A DNA stretch of 64,000 bases from Streptomyces flavotricini (GTDB taxonomy: Bacteria; Actinomycetota; Actinomycetes; Streptomycetales; Streptomycetaceae). The notes under the pieces are model-generated. The model was not told the DNA's origin, searched no databases, and was given only the letters and a program-made list of their open reading frames with translations. Position 1 is the stretch's first letter; each line of letters starts with the position of its first letter. Shown here one piece after another: positions 8,275 to 16,435 of this stretch. Location: assembly GCF_020639365.1 (NCBI RefSeq), contig NZ_JAINUL010000001.1, positions 8,450,546-8,514,545 of the forward strand. Direction: 5' to 3'. The position numbers and the translations under genes are program-made.

Positions 8275-9477
8275 GTGATCGACACCGGCGACATCGACGT
8301 CTTCCTCGGCCTGGACGTCGGCAAGGGCGAACACCACGCCACCGCCGTCACCCCAGCCGGGAAGAAGGCCTTCGATAAGCGGTTACCCAATACCGAGTCC
8401 AAGCTCCGCGAGCTGTTCGCCAAGCTGCAGGCCAAGCACGGAAGGGTGCTGGTCGTGGTCGACCAGCCGGCCTCGATCGGCGCCCTGCCGCTGGCCGTCG
8501 CGAGGGACATGGGCTGCCCGGTCGCCTACATGCCCGGCCTGACGATGCGGCGGATCGCCGACCTCTACCCGGGCGAGGCCAAGACCGATGCGAAGGACGC
8601 GTTCATCATCGCGGACGCGGCCCGGGCGATGCCTCACACGCTGCGGGCGATCGACGGCGAGGACGAGACGATCGCCGAGCTGGAGATGATCGTCGGGTTC
8701 GACGACGACCTGGCCAGCGAAGCAACCCGGGTCGCCAACCGGCTCCACGGCCTGCTCACGCAGATCCATCCGTCGTTGGAGCGGGTACTGGGGCCGCGAT
8801 TGCAGCACCCAGCCGTCCTGGCCCTGCTGGAGCGGTTCGGGTCACCGGCCCAGATCCGCAAGGCAGGCCGGCGCCGTCTGGTCACGCTGTTACGGCCCAA
8901 GGCCCCGAGGATGGCCGAGCGGCTGGTCGAGGACATCTTCATCGCGCTGGACGAGCAGACCGTCACCGTTCCGGGCACCGAGGCGGCCACGCTGATCGTC
9001 CCGAGCCTGGCCGGATCCCTGGCCGCCGTCCTTGACCAGCGGAAACTCCTGGCCGGGCGGATCGAAGAACTCCTGGAGGCCCACCCTCTTTCGAAGGTCC
9101 TGAGGTCGATGCCGGGAGTCGGCGTCAGGACCGGAGCCCGCATCCTCATCGAGGTCGGGGACGGCAGCACCTTCCCGACCGCCGGCCACCTCGCCGCCTA
9201 CGCCGGACTCGCCCCCGCGACCCGCAGTTCCGGGTCCTCGATCCGCGGCGAACAAACCTCCAGGAGAGGAAACAAGCAGCTCAAACGAGCCTTCTTCCTC
9301 TCCGCGTTCGCCGCCCTCGGCGACCCGGCTTCGCGGATCTACTACGACAAGAAGATCGCCCAAGGGAAGCACCACACCCAGGCACTGCTCTGCCTCGCTC
9401 GGCGCCGGGCCGATGTCCTCTTCGCCATGCTCCGCGACGGAACCTTCTACGAACCCCGGCCAACCTCAGCCGGCTGA
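8275..9477 (+). CDS. IS110-family transposase (DEDD recombinase)
   Basis: The 400-residue protein starts at GTG 8275. The N-terminal RuvC-like DEDD domain begins FLGLDVGKGEHHATAV, continues with VVVDQPASIGALPLAVA, and has the characteristic KTDAKDAFIIADAAR. The C-terminal transposase_20 domain carries PGVGVRTGARILIEVGD and LAAYAGLAPATRSSGSS, which contains the catalytic Ser region. Length is normal for IS110/IS116/IS902 and no lesion is visible. The last 30 bases overlap an opposing small zinc-ribbon gene, so the insertion point lies in or beside that gene. Confidence 0.93.
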   Translation: MIDTGDIDVFLGLDVGKGEHHATAVTPAGKKAFDKRLPNTESKLRELFAKLQAKHGRVLVVVDQPASIGALPLAVARDMGCPVAYMPGLTMRRIADLYPGEAKTDAKDAFIIADAARAMPHTLRAIDGEDETIAELEMIVGFDDDLASEATRVANRLHGLLTQIHPSLERVLGPRLQHPAVLALLERFGSPAQIRKAGRRRLVTLLRPKAPRMAERLVEDIFIALDEQTVTVPGTEAATLIVPSLAGSLAAVLDQRKLLAGRIEELLEAHPLSKVLRSMPGVGVRTGARILIEVGDGSTFPTAGHLAAYAGLAPATRSSGSSIRGEQTSRRGNKQLKRAFFLSAFAALGDPASRIYYDKKIAQGKHHTQALLCLARRRADVLFAMLRDGTFYEPRPTSAG

Positions 9478-9611
9478 TCTTCAGCGACAGCCTCGCCGCA
9501 CACGGGGCAGTCCCGCTCGTCGACCGAGTCCAACACGACCGGATGACTGCAAAAGTCGCACGGCCGCATACCCTCGCCCGCCGACTTCCGAACAGGCACG
9601 TCATCACTCAT
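9447..9611 (-). CDS. Small zinc-ribbon protein, possibly truncated by the IS110 insertion
   Basis: The 54-residue frame from ATG 9611 contains RPCDFCSHPVVLDSVDERDC followed by PVCGEAV: two CxxC knuckles 14 residues apart, a standard zinc ribbon. Its 3' end overlaps the IS110 transposase gene by about 30 bases, so its final residues may derive from the mobile element. The function of such mini zinc ribbons is unknown. Confidence 0.45.
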   Translation of the reverse strand: MSDDVPVRKSAGEGMRPCDFCSHPVVLDSVDERDCPVCGEAVAEDQPAEVGRGS

Positions 9612-10035
9612 GACAGCCACACTGCCACCCGACCACCTTGACCAAAGACATAGGGGCACCCCCCGGAGCGGCGGCCCCGTCTCTGCCCTGGGGTGGTCAG
9701 CGCTCGTTGCCGTCCGGTGCGCTCCGCACCAGGCGGCAGGTGGAGGTGCAGGCCGCCCGGTGGCGGGGCCACTGTGGTTCTCACAACGGTGAGCGAAGTC
9801 GTGGCAGCGGCACAGGACTAGATCGTCGCGTTCGCGCGTCTCGAAGCCGGGGCCACGCGTGCTCACCACCACCGGCCCGGAGGTGAGGGCTGTCACCTCC
9901 AGTGGCGGCCCTGCGCCGTGCTTCTCGGTTCCCCGTGACTGGGCAGGTGCAACGGCGTGCGTTGTTGGGCTGCCGGGGTGTGGGCGCCGTCGCGGGCGGG
10001 GCAGGGTGGCAGACGGGAACGTGTCGGAGGGTGGT
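9612..10035. other. No supported gene
   Basis: Frames are open on both strands because of GC content, but none has a ribosome binding site with a recognisable domain. This is probably debris between the IS110 element and the decayed gene downstream. Confidence 0.5.
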
Positions 10036-10536
10036 GTGCTGGTGGAGTGGGACTGGTGGTCGGTGGAGTTCGGGGACGCGCACGCGGGCGCCGTAGGGGT
10101 TCTCGTCGGTGGTGGTGAGCCGGGGCCGGTGTACTTCGATGTCGGGAGCGGTCCGGACGTGCCGTCGACCTCCCACTGGTCGGCCTACGACGGCCGGCAC
10201 CGGCGGCCACGCGCCGAGGCCCTGAGGGCGGGATGCGCGTGTTGATGGCGCGGCGCCGCGGAGTACCCGCTGGACTGGGACGCGATGGGCGACCAGCCCC
10301 TGGACGAGACGGCTGTAGACCTCACCGCCCCGCTCGCGGACTGGAACGCGCACATCTCCCTCGTCCGCGACAAGGCGGCACCGCTGCCCGAGCCGCTGGC
10401 CGCCCTCCTGGTCGAGATAGCCGAACAGTCGACCGCCACCGGCCGCGGATGCGCCGCTGGCCGCGCTGCGCGCCGTGAGGGTGTTGTAGCGGATCGCCGA
10501 CCGTATCGGGTGGGAGGCCGCCGGCGCGTTGAGTGA
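10036..10536 (+). pseudogene. Broken hypothetical gene with an in-frame stop
   Basis: From GTG 10036 (after GGAGG at 10026) the frame reads VEWDWWSVEFGDAHAGAVGV and continues to a TGA at 10243-10245. The same frame then resumes with AAEYPLDWDAMGDQPLDETA and runs through a helical stretch to about 10440. Beyond that, protein-like sequence switches frame (RIADRIGWEAAGALSDADVS near 10495). The family is not recognised. The stop plus the frame change indicate a decayed gene. Confidence 0.4.
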
Positions 10537-10830
10537 CGCCGACGTGTCCGTGGAAGAGGTGGCCGCCGGTCTGGGGACCACCTGGTGCTGTCGGCCGGGT
10601 ATCGGCCGCCGTCACACGTCGCCGACACGCAGCCGGGCCGACAGCACTCGTCTACCCGTCCGCCGGCGTCTGTTCTCCCCGGTATGTGCGGCGCACTGCA
10701 CGTGAGCGTGAGCGCCCCACGAATACTCTGCGCGCCCTACCGGTGACCGCCGGTGGTGGAAATGATGAGCGCACCGCACATGAATCAGGTGATCCGCACC
10801 CCCTGTCCCTCGGCCAGGTGGACATGCGAC
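10537..10830. other. Intergenic region upstream of the furan-pathway operon
   Basis: No gene is supported. This span probably carries the promoter of the four-gene set that starts at 10845; I see no clear -35/-10 pair. Confidence 0.4.
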
Positions 10831-10838
10831 AGAAGGAG
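10831..10838 (+). promoter_or_regulatory. Ribosome binding site that fixes the MfnB-like start
   Basis: AGAAGGAG lies six bases before GTG 10845. Upstream in-frame ATG 10824 has no comparable site and would add seven residues not found in archaeal MfnB, which begins directly at the LLISP strand. Confidence 0.7.
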
Positions 10839-10844
10839 CTCACG

Positions 10845-11600
10845 GTGTTGCTTCTCATCTCCCCGGACAGCGTCGAGGAAGCCCTCGATTGCGCGAAGGC
10901 GGCGCAGCACCTCGACATCGTCGATGTCAAGAAGCCCGACGAGGGCTCGCTGGGCGCCAACTTCCCCTGGGTCATCCGGGAGATCCGTGACGCGGTGCCG
11001 GCGGACAAGCCCGTGTCCGCCACCGTGGGTGATGTCCCGTACAAGCCCGGCACGGTGGCGCAGGCCGCACTCGGCGCTGTCGTCTCCGGCGCCACGTACA
11101 TCAAGGTCGGCCTCTACGGATGCACGACGCCCGATCAGGGCATCGAGGTCATGCGTGCGGTCGTCCGAGCGGTGAAGGATCACCGCCCCGACGCGCTTGT
11201 CGTCGCCTCCGGCTACGCCGACGCCCACCGCATCGGCTGCGTCAACCCGCTCGCCGTGCCCGACATCGCCGCCCGCTCCGGTGCCGACGCGGCCATGCTC
11301 GACACCGCCATCAAGGACGGGACGCGGCTGTTCGACCACGTTCCTCCGGAGGTCTGTGCCGAGTTCGTACGGCTGGCCCACACCTCTCGTCTGCTCGCGG
11401 CTCTCGCGGGCAGTGTCACGCAGGCCGACCTCGGCCCGCTGACCCGCATGGGTACGGACATCGTGGGCGTGCGGGGAGCGGTCTGCGAGGGCGGCGACCG
11501 CAACGCCGGGCGGATTCAGCCGCATCTGGTGGCCGCCTTCCGGGCGGAGATGGACCGGCATGCCCGGGAGCACGCCGTCGGCGTTCCCGCCGTGAACTGA
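10845..11600 (+). CDS. mfnB: MfnB-like (5-formylfuran-3-yl)methyl phosphate synthase
   Basis: The 251-residue protein resembles archaeal MfnB, which joins two glyceraldehyde-3-phosphates into a phosphorylated hydroxymethyl-furaldehyde on the way to methanofuran. The N-terminus LLISPDSVEEALDCAK is followed by the family signature IVDVKKPDEGSLGANFPW, whose first Lys is the expected Schiff-base residue. Later come YIKVGLYG and DTAIKDG, each with a further TIM-barrel lysine, and a C-terminal DIVGVRGAVCEGGDR. Streptomyces does not make methanofuran, so the furan probably feeds another product. The next genes (aldehyde dehydrogenase, alcohol dehydrogenase, methyltransferase) are tightly packed and suggest a pathway. 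Confidence 0.85.
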   Translation: MLLLISPDSVEEALDCAKAAQHLDIVDVKKPDEGSLGANFPWVIREIRDAVPADKPVSATVGDVPYKPGTVAQAALGAVVSGATYIKVGLYGCTTPDQGIEVMRAVVRAVKDHRPDALVVASGYADAHRIGCVNPLAVPDIAARSGADAAMLDTAIKDGTRLFDHVPPEVCAEFVRLAHTSRLLAALAGSVTQADLGPLTRMGTDIVGVRGAVCEGGDRNAGRIQPHLVAAFRAEMDRHAREHAVGVPAVN

Positions 11601-11608
11601 CGTCCGGC

Positions 11609-13012
11609 ATGCCGACGCCTGAGGTGGGCAGCGTCTCCGGACGCAAGGCCGTACGTTTCCCGGTCGTCGACCCGGCCACCGGGGAGACTTTCGACGAGGC
11701 CCCCGACCAGCAGCCGGGGGAGCTGGACGACGTGGTCGCGCGCGCCCAGCGAGCCTGGCACGGCTGGCGCGCCGACCCCGCCGCCCGCACCGCCGCGTTG
11801 CGCGGCGCGGCCGACGCCGTGGAGACGGCCGGCGACGACCTCGCCCGGTTGCTCACCCGGGAACAGGGCAAGCCCCTGGCCGAGTCGTACGCGGAAGTCG
11901 CCCGTACCGCGGCACGGCTGCGCTACTTCGCCGACCTGGCCCCCCGGACCCGCAGGATCGACGACGGCAGGCCCGTACACAGCGAGGTCCGCTGGCGACC
12001 CGTCGGGCCCGTCGCCGCGATCGTGCCGTGGAACTTTCCCCTCCAGCTCGCGGCGGCGAAGTTCGCGCCCGCGCTCGCGGCGGGCAACACCGTGGTCCTC
12101 AAACCGTCGCCGTTCACTCCGCTCGCCACCCGGATGCTCGGCTCCGTCCTCGCCACAGCCCTGCCCGAGGACGTGCTGACCGTCGTCACGGGCCGCGAAC
12201 CCCTCGGTGCCCGCCTCGCGTCCCACCCGGGCATCCGTCACGTCACCTTCACGGGTTCGGTGCCGACCGGGCGGGCCGTCGCCGGAGCGGCGGCGGCCTC
12301 GCTCGCCCGGGTCACCCTGGAGTTGGGCGGCAACGACGCCGCCGTCCTGCTGGACGACGTCGACGTGGACCGGATCGCGGACCGGCTGTTCTGGGCGGCG
12401 TTCCGCAACTGCGGGCAGGTCTGCATGGCGGTCAAACGCGTCTACGTCCCGGCCCGGCTCCACGCCGAGGTCGTCGAAGCCCTGGTCCAGCGCGCGAAGA
12501 CCGTCGCCGTCGGGCCCGGCCTCGACTCCGGAACCCGGCTGGGGCCGGTCAACAACGCCCGGCAGCTGGCCCGGGTGGAACAGCTCACGGAGCAGGCCCT
12601 GGCGGACGGCGGCCGGGCGGCGTGGGGCGGCCACCGGCTGGACGGGCCGGGGTACTTCTTCGCTCCCACGATCCTCACCGACGTCCCGCCCGGCAGTCCG
12701 GTGGTGACCGAGGAACAGTTCGGACCGGTTCTGCCTGTGCTGCCGTACCGGAGCCTCGACGAAGCCGTCGACGCGGCCAACAGCACCGGCTTCGGCCTTG
12801 GCGGCTCCGTATGGGGCACCGATCTCGACCGGGCCGAGGCGGTGGCCGACCGGCTCGAATGCGGCACGGCCTGGATCAACCACCATGCCGAACTGTCCCT
12901 CGCCCAACCCTTCGCAGGGGTCAAGGACAGCGGAGTCGGCGTCGCGGGCGGACCGTGGGGGCTCTACGGCAACCTCCGGCCGTTCGTCGTCCACCGCCCG
13001 CAGGAGGTGTGA
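11609..13012 (+). CDS. NAD(P)-dependent aldehyde dehydrogenase
   Basis: The 467-residue protein starts at ATG 11609, eight bases after the MfnB-like stop. It is a full-length ALDH-superfamily enzyme: PWNFPLQLAAAKFAPALAAG (cofactor-binding Asn), KPSPFTPLAT, FTGSVPTGRAV (Rossmann turn), LELGGNDAAVL (catalytic Glu), and FRNCGQVCMAVKRVYV (catalytic Cys in GQVC). The C-terminal EEQFGPVLPVLPY and SGVGVAGG are also present. By context its substrate may be the formyl group of the furan made by the upstream enzyme, giving a furan carboxylate; this is inference. Confidence 0.9.
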   Translation: MPTPEVGSVSGRKAVRFPVVDPATGETFDEAPDQQPGELDDVVARAQRAWHGWRADPAARTAALRGAADAVETAGDDLARLLTREQGKPLAESYAEVARTAARLRYFADLAPRTRRIDDGRPVHSEVRWRPVGPVAAIVPWNFPLQLAAAKFAPALAAGNTVVLKPSPFTPLATRMLGSVLATALPEDVLTVVTGREPLGARLASHPGIRHVTFTGSVPTGRAVAGAAAASLARVTLELGGNDAAVLLDDVDVDRIADRLFWAAFRNCGQVCMAVKRVYVPARLHAEVVEALVQRAKTVAVGPGLDSGTRLGPVNNARQLARVEQLTEQALADGGRAAWGGHRLDGPGYFFAPTILTDVPPGSPVVTEEQFGPVLPVLPYRSLDEAVDAANSTGFGLGGSVWGTDLDRAEAVADRLECGTAWINHHAELSLAQPFAGVKDSGVGVAGGPWGLYGNLRPFVVHRPQEV

Positions 13013-13014
13013 CG

Positions 13015-14121
13015 ATGAGGTTCCAGGCGGCCGTACTGCACTCGTACAAGGACCCGTTCACGGTCGAGGAGGTGACCCTGCGGACGGAACCCGCCGCCGG
13101 CGAGATCCTGGTCGAGATCGCAGGCACCGGGATGTGCCGGACCGATCTTGCGGTCCGGCGATCCGCCGGCCGCAGCCCCCTGCCGGCCGTCCTGGGCCAC
13201 GAGGGCGCCGGGGTCGTGGTGCGGACGGGCAGCGGCCCTGACAGCACGATCAACGTGGGTGACCACGTGGTGCTGAGCTTCGACTCCTGCGGACACTGCC
13301 GGAACTGCCGCGGCGCGGCCCCCGCCTACTGCGACTCCTTCGCCTCCCTCAACCTCTTCGGAGGACGCGAGGAGGAACCGCCGCGGCTCACGGACACGAC
13401 CGGGAAAGCGCTGGCCCCCCGTTGGTTCGGCCAGTCCTCGTTCGCAGAGTACGCGCTCGTCCCGGCCCGCAACGCCGTCCGGGTCGACCCCGCACTCCCG
13501 ATCGAACTGCTCGGGCCCCTCGGATGCGGCTTTCTCACCGGCGCCGGAGCCGTACTGAACACCTTCGGCGCAGGCCCCGGCGACACCCTGACGGTCCTCG
13601 GCGCCGGAGCCGTGGGCCTGGCCGCGGTGATGGCGGCCACCGCCGCCGGCGCACTGACCGTGGCCGTCGACCGGCATCCCCAACGGCTCGCCCTGGCCGA
13701 ACGCTTCGGCGCGATCTCACTGCCCGCCGGAACAGCCGGACTGCCCGAACGGATCCGACAGCTGACCGACGGCGGCGCACAGTACGCGCTGGACACCACG
13801 GCCTCGGCCCCGCTCATCAACAACGCGCTCCAAGCACTGCGCCCCACCGGCAGCCTCGGTCTGGTGGCACGTCTCCACACCGCGCTGCCGCTCGAACCCG
13901 GCACGCTCGACCGAGGCCGCAGCATCCGCCACATCTGCGAAGGGGACGCCGTACCCGGGCTACTGATACCCCGGCTGACCGGGCTCTGGCAGGCCGGCCG
14001 CTTCCCCTTCGAGCAGCTGATCCGCACCTACCCGCTGGCCGACATCAACGAGGCCGAACGCGACTGCGACGCCGGCCGCGTGGTCAAACCCGTCCTGCTC
14101 CCGGAAAGAACAAGCCGATGA
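13015..14121 (+). CDS. Zinc-dependent alcohol dehydrogenase (MDR family)
   Basis: The 368-residue protein starts at ATG 13015 behind AGGAGG. Catalytic zinc ligands are visible as Cys in GTGMCRTDLAV and the GHEGAGVV block. Structural zinc ligands lie in FDSCGHCRNCRGAAPAYC (four Cys). The cofactor site is VLGAGAVGLAA followed by VDRHPQR, which favours NAD(H). The length and the GCGFLTGAGAV block resemble aryl/benzyl-alcohol dehydrogenases. In this operon it could oxidise or reduce a hydroxymethyl group on the furan ring. It is coupled to the methyltransferase downstream. Confidence 0.9.
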   Translation: MRFQAAVLHSYKDPFTVEEVTLRTEPAAGEILVEIAGTGMCRTDLAVRRSAGRSPLPAVLGHEGAGVVVRTGSGPDSTINVGDHVVLSFDSCGHCRNCRGAAPAYCDSFASLNLFGGREEEPPRLTDTTGKALAPRWFGQSSFAEYALVPARNAVRVDPALPIELLGPLGCGFLTGAGAVLNTFGAGPGDTLTVLGAGAVGLAAVMAATAAGALTVAVDRHPQRLALAERFGAISLPAGTAGLPERIRQLTDGGAQYALDTTASAPLINNALQALRPTGSLGLVARLHTALPLEPGTLDRGRSIRHICEGDAVPGLLIPRLTGLWQAGRFPFEQLIRTYPLADINEAERDCDAGRVVKPVLLPERTSR

Positions 14122-14201
14122 GCGAGGCACGCGGCACCGCGGACCCATCTCATCCGACGAGCAGACACCTCGTACTCCCCACTCCCGCCAACGGAGGAAA
14201 C

Positions 14202-15107
14202 ATGGCCGGCGCGGCGCCGCAGCAGACAGACGTGGAAGGCGTGGACGGAGGTGTGGGCGTGACCGCCCTCCTGGTCGCCGCGGCAAGGGCGATCGAGACC
14301 TACCGCCACGACAGCCTGGCCCAGGACGTCTACGCGGAACACTTCGTGCGCGCCGCCCCGGCATGCACGGACTGGCCGGTCCGCATCGAGCAGGTCCCGG
14401 ACGGGGACGACAACCCACTGTGGGGCCGGTTCGCCCGCTACTTCGGCCTGCGGACCAGGGTCCTCGACGACTTCCTCCTCCAGTCGGTCCGTACGGACGT
14501 CCGCCAAGTCGTCCTGCTGGGCGCGGGGTTGGACACACGCGCCTTCCGGCTGGACTGGCCATCCGACTTGGTGGTCTTCGAGATCGACAGAGCGGGCGTG
14601 CTGGCCTTCAAGCAGCAGGTGCTCACGGACCTGTCGGCCGCCCCGAAGGTGAAGCGCGTACCCGTGCCGGTCGACTTGCGCGCGGACTGGGTCACCGCGC
14701 TGACCACCGTCGGCTTCGACCCGGCCGTGCCGAGCGTCTGGCTGGCCGAGGGTCTCCTCTTCTACCTGCCGAGCACAGCCGAGACGAACCTCATCGACAC
14801 GGTGGACAGGCTGACCACCGGAGGCAGTGCTCTGGCCTTCGAGGCCAAGCTGGAGAAGGACCTGCTGGCGTACCGCGACAGCCCGATCTACACGGCGACG
14901 CGCGAACAGATCGGCATCGACCTGCTCCACCTCTTCGACACCGGCCCACGACCCGACTCCGCGGGCGACCTGGCGGCCAAGGGCTGGTCCACCTCGATGC
15001 ACACGCCCTTCGACTTCAGCCGCCGGCACCGACGTGGCCCCCTCCCCACGCCGAACGACGCGCTGGAGGGAAACCGGTGGGTCTTCGCGCACAAGCCCCG
15101 GTCATGA
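14202..15107 (+). CDS. SAM-dependent methyltransferase (leucine carboxyl MT / PPM-like family)
   Basis: ATG 14202, preceded by GGAGG at 14193-14197, gives 301 residues; an earlier ATG at 14118 overlapping the previous stop codon (ATGA) is an alternative with a weaker site. The family layout is clear: LTALLVAAARA-type N-terminus, YFGLRTRVLDDFLLQ, SAM-binding QVVLLGAGLDTRAFRLDW, acidic FEIDRAGVLAFKQ, and VWLAEGLLFYLP. Many bacterial members are O-methyltransferases acting on carboxylates. In this operon it could esterify a furan carboxylate, which would make the end product a small methyl ester. Confidence 0.85.
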   Translation: MAGAAPQQTDVEGVDGGVGVTALLVAAARAIETYRHDSLAQDVYAEHFVRAAPACTDWPVRIEQVPDGDDNPLWGRFARYFGLRTRVLDDFLLQSVRTDVRQVVLLGAGLDTRAFRLDWPSDLVVFEIDRAGVLAFKQQVLTDLSAAPKVKRVPVPVDLRADWVTALTTVGFDPAVPSVWLAEGLLFYLPSTAETNLIDTVDRLTTGGSALAFEAKLEKDLLAYRDSPIYTATREQIGIDLLHLFDTGPRPDSAGDLAAKGWSTSMHTPFDFSRRHRRGPLPTPNDALEGNRWVFAHKPRS

Positions 15108-15372
15108 CGTCCGCAGCGCTCACGACGACGTCCGCACAGGGCCCGGCATCCCGTACCTGGCCGGGGGCTTCACCGGGGTCGGGAACGACCGGCCGACAGC
15201 ACAGGAGTTGAGAGCGGGTCCCTGCCGCAGGCCCCGCTCAGTGGGACACCTCCCGGCAGAGGCGGCAGCCCGTTGCGTCGTAGCGATGGACGCCTGGGCC
15301 CGGGACCGCGAGCGGCGCTCCATGATGAACGAGCGCCTGCCCCCCCGGACAGCCGCTGACGGGCGGGCCGTG

Positions 15373-15906
15373 TCAGACGGCCTGGGCAGCCACCAGCTGG
15401 TCGCCCGGGATCCCGGCCAGATCCGGCGCGTAGTAGTCCTCGATGCCGGCGGCCCACGTGGCCACGGTGATGCGGTCCTCGGCGTCCGGGCCGAAGGCGT
15501 CGAAGAGCGCGTGGATGTTCGCCTTCTCGAAGCCGATCGCCGTCATCAGCGATTCGAAGAGCGGGCGCTCGATCAGGCCGTCCTTGTCGGGGTCACCAAG
15601 TGCGGCGAGCGCCTCGGCGAACTCGGTGATCGTGGGACCGAAGCGCTCGGGGTCGAGCACGAACGGACGAAACTCGTCGACCGTGATCACACCGTCGCCG
15701 TTGGCGTCCAGTTCAGTGGCCAGCGTCGTCCAGTAGCGGCGGAACGCGGCCCGGATCGCGGCCTTGGCGCCGTCGTCCGATGCGACGGCCGCCTCCAGAA
15801 CACGGCCCGTCATGAGGTCGAAGTCGTCGGAGTCGATGACTCCGTTGCCATTGGCGTCGAAGAGGGAGAAGACCAGCTCGACCCGCTTGGCGGCCTCAGT
15901 TCGCAT
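15373..15906 (-). CDS. EF-hand calcium-binding protein (calerythrin-like)
   Basis: The 177-residue protein starts at ATG 15906 (AGGTGA nine bases upstream; GTG 15915 is an alternative). It contains four EF-hand positions. Three have good loops: DANGNGVIDSDD, DANGDGVITVDE and DPDKDGLIERPL. The fourth, GPDAEDRITVAT, has lost acidic ligands. Size and spacing match actinobacterial calerythrin/sarcoplasmic-type calcium buffers. It has no signal peptide and stands alone, convergent with the methyltransferase. A second, frameshifted EF-hand gene lies at 59366. Confidence 0.9.
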   Translation of the reverse strand: MRTEAAKRVELVFSLFDANGNGVIDSDDFDLMTGRVLEAAVASDDGAKAAIRAAFRRYWTTLATELDANGDGVITVDEFRPFVLDPERFGPTITEFAEALAALGDPDKDGLIERPLFESLMTAIGFEKANIHALFDAFGPDAEDRITVATWAAGIEDYYAPDLAGIPGDQLVAAQAV

Positions 15907-16101
15907 TTCCGTCACCTGTCTTCAGCAGCCCGTCGATCCCGGGCCTGGCTCAATGAGTGCTTCTACGTAACCGTGCTGGGAGAGAGGCGTGACGGTGAGG
16001 CGGTTTCCGCTACCGGAAGGAGTGAGTTCACTGACAATCAGTCCGGGTGGGCCGGACCGGACGCCTGCGGTCCGGGCGAGGCCGCCCACCTCTCTCCCCC
16101 C

Positions 16102-16392
16102 TCACCTCCGGTGGGGAATTCCGGACAACCGCCCCGGAGCCCGGCAGACCCGGGCCCGGCTCCACTGGGCGAAGCATCGGTAGACCGTCTGCCGGCTCGG
16201 GCCGAACACCGGCGGCAGCTGCCGCCACGTGCAGCCCGAGGTCGCCACGAAGATGATCGCGGCCAATGCCTCGCGGTCACCGGCTCGCCGCCGACCGCCA
16301 CCTTGCGGACGTATGACCTCCGTCGGCGGTACCACCCGCCGGAACAGCACCCACAACTCGTCAGGCACCAGCCGCTCGACCAGATCCGTCAT
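16102..16392 (-). pseudogene. N-terminal fragment of an IS5-family transposase
   Basis: The frame from ATG 16392 reads MTDLVERLVPDELWVLFRRV and then IIFVATSGCTWRQLPPVFG, the DUF4096-like N-terminus of IS5-group transposases. After residue 80 the sequence loses similarity and the catalytic part is missing. It is a truncated element abutting the next IS5 copy. Confidence 0.7.
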
Positions 16393-16435
16393 GCACGGTT
16401 CAACGAACGATCACGCCAAAAGAAGCGATGTCTAA

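Noticed and set aside
10243..10245. In-frame TGA read as a possible selenocysteine codon
   Set aside because: No selenoprotein family is recognised, no SECIS-like hairpin is evident, and the same gene has another frame change further on; decay is simpler.
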